Below are positions 57,391 through 64,000 of a stretch of DNA of 64,000 nucleotides, in pieces. The stretch lies in contig NZ_BALC01000003.1 of the NCBI RefSeq assembly GCF_000612445.1, forward strand, positions 248,001 to 312,000, in the 5' to 3' direction. The position numbers and the translations under genes are program-made. Origin of the DNA: Liquorilactobacillus sucicola DSM 21376 = JCM 15457. GTDB lineage: Bacteria > Bacillota > Bacilli > Lactobacillales > Lactobacillaceae. Position 1 is the first letter of the stretch. Every line of letters starts with the position of its first letter. The notes beneath the pieces are model-generated. The model saw only the letters and a program-made list of their open reading frames with translations, was not told where the DNA came from and did not search any database.

Positions 57391-57599
57391 GAGTGCGACA
57401 TAATTAGGTAAATTTGAGTACTAACGCGAAATTGCGAGCATGGTAAGTGGTTTACTATGGGCTATTCAAATTAGACGGAGAATTTTGACTTATGGAACAC
57501 GTTTATCCCGAATAAATAGAGGAGCTAGGTTAGAATAAGGAATGCCGCCAAAGCTAAAGTGAAAACTTTAACTCTGGCGGCATTTTTTGGCTTAGCTCC
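57391..57599 (+). repeat. Dispersed intergenic element, copy G, with terminator inside terminator
   Basis: GAGTGCGACATAATTAGG...GACTTATGGAACACG forms the palindrome ends; CGTTTATCCCGAATAAATAG follows. The usual hairpin arms GGAGCTAGGTTAGA and TTAGCTCC are split by another hairpin, AATGCCGCCAAAGCTAAAGT with ACTTTAACTCTGGCGGCATT (57541-57584, two mismatches) and TTTTTT. It lies between convergent DUF1003 and DUF72 genes. Confidence 0.75.
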
Positions 57600-57704
57600 G
57601 CTTTATTACGCCTGTGTAATATTCAAAATTTAGCGATCGTTACACACCCACACTTTTAGGGTGAGTATAGTTAGTGAGCTTTTATTACAAAAGATTGCGC
57701 GGCT

Positions 57705-58553
57705 CTAAAACAAATCTAGCTGTTCAGGTGGTAATGGTCCGAGCCCTTTGAAATTAATACCAAGTAATTTTTTGAGTTCCAATGCATTTGGTGCGGCATC
57801 GCCACCAGAATTATTATTAAAAATGACGCAAACTTCTTTAACGCTTTTTTGCAAGTCTTCGATTTTTTGTTTAAAAAAAGTTAACTCCTCAGTGTTGTAA
57901 TTGTAAAGAGTACGTTTTTTACGCCAGTCTTTGTCGCTGTTGAGCCATCCTTGCTGATTGCGGCCATGAAGCCGCAATAAAAGTAGTTCAGGTGTAGTCA
58001 CAACCGGATAGAAAGGCACAGAGGCCACTGTTTGTGATGGTTCATCAATTGCTGCAAGTGTAAAATGTTCTTGACGGCAAAAGGCAATTAATGAATCGAC
58101 CACTTGGGGAGAGTACCAGCTTTTGTTGCGAAATTCTAGGGTCAATGGCAAAGTAGAAAGCTGTGCACGAAAGTATTTTAAATAATTGACATTTTTTTGA
58201 GTTGCGTTAAAAAAGGGCGGAAACTGGCAAAGGATTGTTTTTAGCTGCTTTGTTGCAACCAATGGCTTAACCGCTATTGAAAATTGCTGAAACTTTTCTC
58301 TCAGCTGTGTTGTATCCAGCTGTTCACCTGGATGACCAGTTAATGCTCGATTGGACTTAACAATGAATTGAAAAGCGGATGGGACCTGCTGCTGCCATTT
58401 TTGAATGGTCGTTAATTGTGGAATACCATAGAAAAAAGTATCAAGTTCAACAGTTGGAAAATGAGCTGCATATTCATCTAATCTAACAGGTCTGTCCTGA
58501 TTATTGATCAATGCGTGGTGTTCGCTCCATGTGGTTAGTCCAAGTGTGATCAT
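57705..58553 (-). CDS. DUF72 family protein (YecE-like)
   Basis: A 282-residue cytoplasmic protein with a TIM-barrel fold by family. It starts MITLGLTTWSEHH and carries FPTVELDTFFYGIP, KSNRALTG, LEFRNKSWYS and CVIFNNNSGGDAAPNA, all hallmarks of DUF72. The active role is unknown; a link to iron-sulfur or nucleic-acid metabolism has been suggested for the family but not shown here. Monocistronic. Confidence 0.88.
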   Translation of the reverse strand: MITLGLTTWSEHHALINNQDRPVRLDEYAAHFPTVELDTFFYGIPQLTTIQKWQQQVPSAFQFIVKSNRALTGHPGEQLDTTQLREKFQQFSIAVKPLVATKQLKTILCQFPPFFNATQKNVNYLKYFRAQLSTLPLTLEFRNKSWYSPQVVDSLIAFCRQEHFTLAAIDEPSQTVASVPFYPVVTTPELLLLRLHGRNQQGWLNSDKDWRKKRTLYNYNTEELTFFKQKIEDLQKSVKEVCVIFNNNSGGDAAPNALELKKLLGINFKGLGPLPPEQLDLF

Positions 58554-58769
58554 AATATCGTACTCTCTTCCATAATAGTATCTGTCTGAATAATCGTTAA
58601 GTTAACCCTAATATTATATTTAATTTAAACACATTACGAAAGGATTTGCATTTTTTTATATTAGCTGAAGGCTATGAAAAAATAGTGCAATTGAGAAGTA
58701 ATTTTGCTCGTTTTCAATTATGATGAGTAAAAAGCTATATGTTTCAGCAAATATAAAGGAGATTTTGCT

Positions 58770-59759
58770 ATGTGTACCAGTATTTCTCAGACCGCTTCTA
58801 ATGGCACTCACGTATTTGCGCGCACAATGGACTGGTCACAACTACAGAGCAGCCTGTTATTTATTCCGCGCAATTATAAATGGCATTCTGCCTTCGACAA
58901 TAAAAAACATACTAGTCAATATGCAATGATTGGTGTTGGCCATGACAACAGCAGTCAAATTGATGTTTTGGACGGTGTTAATGAGTATGGGCTCAGTATT
59001 CAAAAATTAACTTTCAAGAATGGTAGCAAATTAATTGTTAATCCAACAAACACCAAGACTTCGTTAGCTCCGTTTGAATTACCATTGTATCTATTGGGGT
59101 GTTTTAAATCTATTGCGGATATAGAAGGACATCTTGCCGAGATTCAACTGATGAGCGGCAAAAATGCAGTAAAGTCATATGGAGATCCAGAGCTGCACTA
59201 TGCTGCGATGGACCCAACAGGACGAACTATACTGCTAGAGCCTACCGAGCAACCGTTGAAACTAGAAGAAAATCCAGTGGGAGTAGCAACAAATGTTTTT
59301 GATTTTAAAAAGCAGCTTGAACGATTAGAGGCTTATTTGGATTTCAAGTCAGAATTCTCAGAACAATATTCTCCACTTGGAACGACGAAAGTTAGTACCG
59401 GCCATTTTGCAGGCAAAAAGGTTCCATCAAGTTCCTACACCCCTAGTGCTCGCTTTATCAGAGCGGCATACTATAAGGAAAGAACTGATACTCCGCAAGA
59501 TGAAACTAATGCAATTGTCAGTACCTGGCATTTGCTTAATAGTGTAAGTGTTCCTAAAAGTAAAGCCTATCAGCGTAATTATTCTGTATATCGTGCAGCA
59601 GCTTGTTTAGAATCGCTAACCTATTACTTCGAACCGTATAATCGGCTTGGGATCACTACCTTGAAATTGACGAAAAAGATGCTTCGCTGGGAGAAACCAC
59701 ATTTCTATCCTGTAGCTGATCGGTTGAGCACATACACAGTAAATGCTGATAAGATATGA
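58770..59759 (+). CDS. Choloylglycine hydrolase family (bile salt hydrolase/penicillin V acylase)
   Basis: An N-terminal nucleophile amidase of 329 residues. Cys2 becomes the nucleophile after Met removal; Arg18 and Asp21 (ARTMDW), Asn175 (VATNVF) and Arg228 (SARFIRA) match the catalytic set at the usual numbering. It has no signal peptide. AAGGAG lies 8 bases before the ATG. The segment after Asn175 is NVF where bile salt hydrolases usually have N-x-P, so activity may be on penicillin V, acyl-homoserine lactones or another amide. The true substrate cannot be told. Confidence 0.87.
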   Translation: MCTSISQTASNGTHVFARTMDWSQLQSSLLFIPRNYKWHSAFDNKKHTSQYAMIGVGHDNSSQIDVLDGVNEYGLSIQKLTFKNGSKLIVNPTNTKTSLAPFELPLYLLGCFKSIADIEGHLAEIQLMSGKNAVKSYGDPELHYAAMDPTGRTILLEPTEQPLKLEENPVGVATNVFDFKKQLERLEAYLDFKSEFSEQYSPLGTTKVSTGHFAGKKVPSSSYTPSARFIRAAYYKERTDTPQDETNAIVSTWHLLNSVSVPKSKAYQRNYSVYRAAACLESLTYYFEPYNRLGITTLKLTKKMLRWEKPHFYPVADRLSTYTVNADKI

Positions 59760-59861
59760 GTAAAACGGAAGTTTAAATGTGGGCGGTTATTGCAGAGCAT
59801 TATGTCCGTGACAGGTAGAATAAAAATTAAAAAAGTATTTTGAAAAAATTAATCAAAACAG

Positions 59862-59911
59862 TTGAAATCGCTATCAAAAAGCTTTAATATAATAAGTGAA
59901 GTTGTTCACAA
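59862..59911 (+). promoter_or_regulatory. adhE promoter and candidate Rex operator
   Basis: TTGAAA (59862-59867), 17 bases, TAATAT (59885-59890). Directly after it, AAGTGAA-GTTG-TTCACAA (59894-59911) matches the Rex consensus TTGTGAA-N4-TTCACAA in 12 of 14 defined positions. Rex is a NADH/NAD-sensing repressor that controls adhE in many Gram-positives. Confidence 0.7.
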
Positions 59912-59966
59912 TAGTGAATTGCTTGAAATGATTTGTAGTTAATAAGGTGTAGGAGGGGATTATTAA

Positions 59967-62660
59967 ATGGTAAAAGTAATGAAACCAAAAGCAAAAAAGG
60001 TATTATCCGCTGAGGAAAAAGAGGCTCTGATGAATGAGGCTCGAAAGTACACGGATGGTCTGGTCAACAAAGCCTTAAAAGCTGAAAAGTCGTATGCTAC
60101 ATTTACACAGGAGCAAGTTGATAAAATCGTTGCTGCTGCCGCATTAGCAGGATCTGAGGCGGCTTTGACACTTGCACATGAAGCGGTCGAGGAAACGGGT
60201 CGTGGAGTTGTTGAAGATAAGGATACCAAGAATCGTTTTGCAACTGAAAATGTTTTTAACACTATTAAGAATGATAAAACAGTTGGTGTGATTCATGAAG
60301 ATAAAGTTGCTGGTGAAGTACAAATTGCCGCTCCACTTGGAGTTTTAGCCGGGATAGTTCCGACAACTAATCCGACCTCGACAGCAATGTTCAAATCTTT
60401 GCTAGCATTAAAAACACGTAATGCAATTGTTTTCGCGTTTCACCCGCAAGCACAAAAATGTTCAGTTCATGCTGCTAAAATCCTGTATGATGCTGCAGTT
60501 GCAGCAGGCGCACCAAAGGATATTATTCAATGGGTTGAAAAACCGTCACTTTATAATACAACGGCATTGATCCAAAACCCTAAAATTGCTTCTATTTTGG
60601 CAACTGGTGGTCCTGGAATGGTCAATGCAGCTTTGAAGTCAGGTAATCCATCAATGGGTGTTGGTGCTGGTAATGGGGCAGTCTTTGTTGACCATACTGC
60701 ACATGTTGATCGTGCAGTTGAGGATTTGCTTCTGTCTAAACGTTTTGACAACGGGATGATTTGTGCAACTGAAAACTCTGTTGTGGTTGAGGCTCCAGTA
60801 TATGATCAATGGTTAGCCAAGATGGAAGAAAAGGGTGCGTATGTTGTTCCTAAAAAAGATTATCAAAAAATAGCAGATTATGTGTTTAATGACAGACATG
60901 GGGTTAATGGCCCAGTTGCTGGTAGACCGGCTAGATGGATTGCTGCGCAAGCAGGAGTTAAACTACCCGAGGATAAAGATGTAATGTTATTCGAACTTGA
61001 CCCTAAGAATATTGGCGAAAAGCTTTCTTCCGAAAAACTATCACCGTTGCTGTCAGTTTATAAGGCAAAGAATCGTGAAGATGGGATCAAGATTGTTGCG
61101 GATCTGTTGGACTACCAAGGGGCTGGTCACAATGCTGCCATTCAAATCGGCTCGCAATCAGATCCTTTCCTAACAGAATTCGGGGATAAGACCAAAGCTG
61201 CACGAATTTTGGTTAATCAGCCTGATGCTGTTGGTGGAATCGGAGATATTTACACTGATGCATTGCGCGCAAGTTTGACTTTAGGTACAGGATCATGGGG
61301 GAAGAATTCATTGTCACATAACTTATCAACTAAAGATCTCTTGAATGTTAAAACAGTAGCTAAACGTCGTAATCGCCCACAATGGGTTCGTTTGCCAGAA
61401 AATATCTATTATGAGAAGAATGCAATTTCTTATTTGCAAGATATTGAAAACATTACACGAGCATTTGTTGTTGCTGATCCAGGAATGGTTAAGTTTGGAT
61501 TTGTTGATAAGGTTTATGAGCAGCTTGAAGTTCGCGACAATGAAGTTAAAACTTCAATATATGGAACTGTTCGCCCTGATCCAACATTGGGACAGACAAT
61601 TGAAATTGCAAAACAAATGCGCGACTTCCAACCAGACACAGTTATAGCAATTGGTGGTGGGTCTGCTTTAGACGCTTCTAAGATTGCACGTTTTATCTAT
61701 GAGTATTCGCTTGATCAAGAACCTGGGTTCTTGGACAGCTATGAGGCAGTAAGCGAACTATTCACACGTTTGCAGCAAAAATTCATTGATATTCGTAAGA
61801 GAATTGTTAAGTTCCATCATCAGAGACACACAAAATTAGTGGCAATTCCAACTACGTCAGGTACTGGTTCAGAAGTAACACCGTATGCAGTTATTACAGA
61901 TGATAAGACACATGTTAAATACCCACTGACAGATTACGAGTTGACACCACAGGTAGCAATCGTTGATCCTGAGTTTGTCATGACGGTTCCGAAAAGAACG
62001 GTAGCTTTGTCTGGTTTGGATACTTTGTCACATGCTTTGGAATCTTATGTTTCTGTTATGGCGTCTGACTTCACACGTCCTTGGTCTTTACAGGCAATCA
62101 AACTGGTTTTTGAAAATTTGGAAAATTCATATAAGTTTGATCCTAAACATCCAGATTTAGCTGGGGAAACAGCACGTGAAAATATGCATTATGCTGCAAC
62201 TTTAGGCGGAATGTCTTTTGCTAATGCATTCTTGGGAATTAATCACTCAATTGCTCATAAAACTGGTGGAGAGTTTGGATTGCCACATGGTTTGGTTATT
62301 TCCATCGCAATGCAGCATGTGATTCGTTTTAATGGTGTTGCAGGTAAAGTAAAGCGCACTCCATTCCCTCGCTATGAAGTCTACCGAGCACAAAAGGATT
62401 ACGCTGATATTGCGCGCTACTTAGGCTTGTCAGGGAATAACGATGCAGAATTAGTCGAGGCTTTGTGCGATAAGATTGCCACTTTGATGAAGGCAGTTGA
62501 AGTCGTACCAACATTGTCGGCTAATGGTGTAACTAAACAGCAATTTGACAGTGCACTTGATAAGCTAGTTGATTTGATTTACAACGATCAGTGTACACCG
62601 GCTAATCCAAGACAACCACACCTTGAGGAAATCCGGCAATTGTTGATCGATCAGTTCTAA
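59967..62660 (+). CDS. adhE: Bifunctional acetaldehyde-CoA/alcohol dehydrogenase
   Basis: Reduces acetyl-CoA to acetaldehyde and then ethanol, regenerating NAD. The 897 residues comprise an aldehyde dehydrogenase domain (about 1-440; catalytic Cys266 in NGMICATENSVVV) and an iron-dependent alcohol dehydrogenase domain (about 470-897; GGGSALDASK, IPTTSGTGSEVTPYAV, and metal-binding histidines in GLDTLSHALE and GINHSIAHKTGG). AGGAGGGG lies before the ATG at 59967. A Rex-like site in the promoter suggests redox control. Confidence 0.96.
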   Translation: MVKVMKPKAKKVLSAEEKEALMNEARKYTDGLVNKALKAEKSYATFTQEQVDKIVAAAALAGSEAALTLAHEAVEETGRGVVEDKDTKNRFATENVFNTIKNDKTVGVIHEDKVAGEVQIAAPLGVLAGIVPTTNPTSTAMFKSLLALKTRNAIVFAFHPQAQKCSVHAAKILYDAAVAAGAPKDIIQWVEKPSLYNTTALIQNPKIASILATGGPGMVNAALKSGNPSMGVGAGNGAVFVDHTAHVDRAVEDLLLSKRFDNGMICATENSVVVEAPVYDQWLAKMEEKGAYVVPKKDYQKIADYVFNDRHGVNGPVAGRPARWIAAQAGVKLPEDKDVMLFELDPKNIGEKLSSEKLSPLLSVYKAKNREDGIKIVADLLDYQGAGHNAAIQIGSQSDPFLTEFGDKTKAARILVNQPDAVGGIGDIYTDALRASLTLGTGSWGKNSLSHNLSTKDLLNVKTVAKRRNRPQWVRLPENIYYEKNAISYLQDIENITRAFVVADPGMVKFGFVDKVYEQLEVRDNEVKTSIYGTVRPDPTLGQTIEIAKQMRDFQPDTVIAIGGGSALDASKIARFIYEYSLDQEPGFLDSYEAVSELFTRLQQKFIDIRKRIVKFHHQRHTKLVAIPTTSGTGSEVTPYAVITDDKTHVKYPLTDYELTPQVAIVDPEFVMTVPKRTVALSGLDTLSHALESYVSVMASDFTRPWSLQAIKLVFENLENSYKFDPKHPDLAGETARENMHYAATLGGMSFANAFLGINHSIAHKTGGEFGLPHGLVISIAMQHVIRFNGVAGKVKRTPFPRYEVYRAQKDYADIARYLGLSGNNDAELVEALCDKIATLMKAVEVVPTLSANGVTKQQFDSALDKLVDLIYNDQCTPANPRQPHLEEIRQLLIDQF

Positions 62661-62776
62661 GGTTAACGTAATAGCCGATAGGTTATGACTGTAGGGTGGC
62701 TTTGTCTATATTGGTTTGTGGTTATAAGAAAAAAGCTGACTATTTTGTTTGTTGAGATATAAAGATTAAAATAAAA

Positions 62777-62944
62777 AGGAGCTGTGCCAAAAGTTGAATT
62801 TTGGCACAGCTCCTATTTTATTCCGTATGAACGTGTTCCATAAGTCAAAATTCTCCGTCTAACTTCGAATTACTCATAGCAAAGTACTCGCTATGTTCAT
62901 AATTTCGAGTTATTACTCAAATTTCCCGACTTATGGCACACTCT
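62777..62944 (-). repeat. Dispersed intergenic element, copy H (full length, reverse)
   Basis: The best-preserved copy. Hairpin AGGAGCTGTGCCAAAA (62777-62792) with TTTTGGCACAGCTCCT (62799-62814), then TTCCGTATGAACGTG, then the long palindrome: GTGTTCCATAAGTC (62833-62846) with GACTTATGGCACAC (62928-62941), enclosing TAACTTCGAATTACTCATAGC, which pairs with GCTATGTTCATAATTTCGAG and on. It follows adhE and separates it from the convergent oppA gene; the surrounding 340-base gap has nothing else. Confidence 0.82.
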
Positions 62945-63003
62945 CTTTTTTGCGTTAATCTATTTTAGAAGTTGACTGTACTTACCAAATAAATGTACGC
63001 ATT

Positions 63004-64000
63004 CTATTTTTCGATGTAAGCTTCTTTAAAATTAAATGCTACACCAGCAGTATTATAAATCACACCTTTAACTTTGCTTTTTAACATCTGTGCTTGTGCT
63101 AATTGATAAAGTGGGGCCACGCCTTGTTCCTTGTTCAATAGCTTTGATGCTGTAACTAAGTCATTCCAGCGCTTATCTGACTTGTTGACATCAGTTGTTT
63201 TAGAAGCTGTGAGTAACTTGTCGTATTCTGGATTTTCCCATTTACCGTTATTGTAAGGATTGTTCTTAGTAAATAAATCCAAGAAGCTGATTGGATCTGA
63301 AAAATCTGCGCCCCAACCTGAAACAACTACATCAAATTGTCCATCGGTTGAACGAGTGATTCTTGTTTTTTTAGGAAGATTCAGAACTGAAACATCGGCA
63401 CCAGGCAAATTTGTTTCTAATTGACTTTGAAGGTAAGTGGCAACGTCTTTATTAGCATCGTCATCATCGCCCAAGAGTGAGAAACTCAACTTTTTGACAC
63501 CTAGTTCTTCTAAGCCTTCCTTCCATAACTTTTGTGCTTTTGCTTTATTATAATTGGCTCCAGTTGTTGTTGCGGCAGCTGCAGTAAAGTCTTGACCTTT
63601 GTGGCTGGACAGTCCCTTTGAAACTACGCTTTTAGATACGAGAGATCCGTTTCCTAAGACTTTGTTGACAAGTTGCTGCCGATCAATGGCGTAAGAGATC
63701 GCTTCACGAATTTTTTTGTTTTGGAATTCTTTCTTCGTTTGATTGAACTCTAAGTAGTTTGAACGCGATTGTTTTAATGAAACAAATTCCTTATTATTAC
63801 TTAGCTGCTTGGCTTGTTCAGCATTCAGATATGTTTCGTCCAGTTTGTCATCTTGATAGAGATTATATGAAGTAGTCGGACTCTTAGCAACTTGGAAAGA
63901 AATATCAGCTAAATTAACGTTTTTCTTATCCCAGTAATTCTTGTTCTTAACTAACTTCCATTTTAAGTTAGAACCAGTCCACTCAGTCATTTTATACGGA
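63004..64000 (-). CDS. Oligopeptide ABC transporter substrate-binding protein, C-terminal part
   Basis: Reading continues past the window end (PYK before MTEWTGSNLKW), so the N-terminus and signal peptide are missing. The visible 331 residues show WKLVKNKNYWD, IREAISYAIDRQQLVNKVLG and GWGADFSDPISFLDLFTKNNPYNNGKW, all typical of OppA/DppA-type proteins (SBP_bac_5). It would capture oligopeptides at the cell surface. The ORF ends at 63004, followed on the minus strand by the copy H element, whose reverse hairpin can terminate it. Confidence 0.88.
   Translation of the reverse strand, partial: PYKMTEWTGSNLKWKLVKNKNYWDKKNVNLADISFQVAKSPTTSYNLYQDDKLDETYLNAEQAKQLSNNKEFVSLKQSRSNYLEFNQTKKEFQNKKIREAISYAIDRQQLVNKVLGNGSLVSKSVVSKGLSSHKGQDFTAAAATTTGANYNKAKAQKLWKEGLEELGVKKLSFSLLGDDDDANKDVATYLQSQLETNLPGADVSVLNLPKKTRITRSTDGQFDVVVSGWGADFSDPISFLDLFTKNNPYNNGKWENPEYDKLLTASKTTDVNKSDKRWNDLVTASKLLNKEQGVAPLYQLAQAQMLKSKVKGVIYNTAGVAFNFKEAYIEK

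Overview
The window looks like a chromosomal segment of a low-GC Gram-positive bacterium, most probably a Lactobacillaceae species of the Liquorilactobacillus/Ligilactobacillus type. This rests on gene content: a LacS-type galactoside permease with a fused IIA domain, a galK-galE-galT-galR operon, PTS permeases with IIA/IIB/IIC fusions, a T-box leader, a choloylglycine hydrolase, a bifunctional AdhE and AGGAGG ribosome binding sites. No rRNA, tRNA, CRISPR array, phage or transposase gene was seen. The species is an inference and cannot be settled from the sequence alone.

Layout. 1-320: 3' part of a frameshifted isochorismatase-like hydrolase. 506-6092: an alpha-galactosidase diverging from a sucrose-type PTS IIBCA and a ScrR-like LacI regulator. 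6422-8936: a mannose-family PTS (genes in the order IIB-IIC-IID-IIA) of the N-acetylgalactosamine type. 9403-20464: the galactoside/Leloir block galM, lacS, alpha-galactosidase, galK, galE, galT (two frameshifts) and galR. 20669-25377: amino-acid permease, Nudix hydrolase, asparaginase and YitT protein. 25452-30300: a methionine T-box operon in which two thiamine-pyrophosphate E1 genes sit between metQ (frameshifted) and metNI. 30545-34517: TauE/SafE protein and a glycine-betaine OpuA-type ABC transporter. 35201-41143: a pair of half-size ABC exporter-fold proteins, an AraC regulator and an MFS permease. 41290-45864: CHAD protein, FAD oxidase, alpha/beta hydrolase and TetR. 46065-49515: a cellulose/beta-glucan-synthase-like operon (degenerate GGDEF membrane protein, 47-residue membrane protein, GT2 synthase, GH8 glucanase). 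49926-55687: EamA transporter and the trehalose locus treC-treR/treP. 55976-59759: two very small ORFs, DUF1003, DUF72 and choloylglycine hydrolase. 59967-64000: adhE and the 3' part of an oppA-like gene.

How the parts work together. LacS imports galactosides, the GH36 enzyme at 12885 releases galactose, GalM epimerises it, and GalK/GalT/GalE feed it into glycolysis. Short TTTTACTAAAAA-like sites before galM, lacS and galK are candidate GalR operators. The first block appears to be a second, PTS-dependent route for alpha-galactosides. Trehalose is imported as the 6-phosphate and split by TreC under TreR control.

The most unusual observations are: (1) E1-alpha/E1-beta genes embedded in a metNIQ operon behind a T-box whose specifier reads AUG; (2) at least nine copies of a dispersed intergenic element made of a long imperfect palindrome plus a terminator hairpin whose two arms change together between copies; (3) a structured leader with a 24-codon ORF before the DUF1003 gene; (4) a glucan-synthase operon with a degenerate GGDEF protein and a tiny coupled membrane protein; (5) four single-base deletions that interrupt three genes, and two genes whose best start codons are ATT and ATA, which raises a question about base-level accuracy of the sequence.
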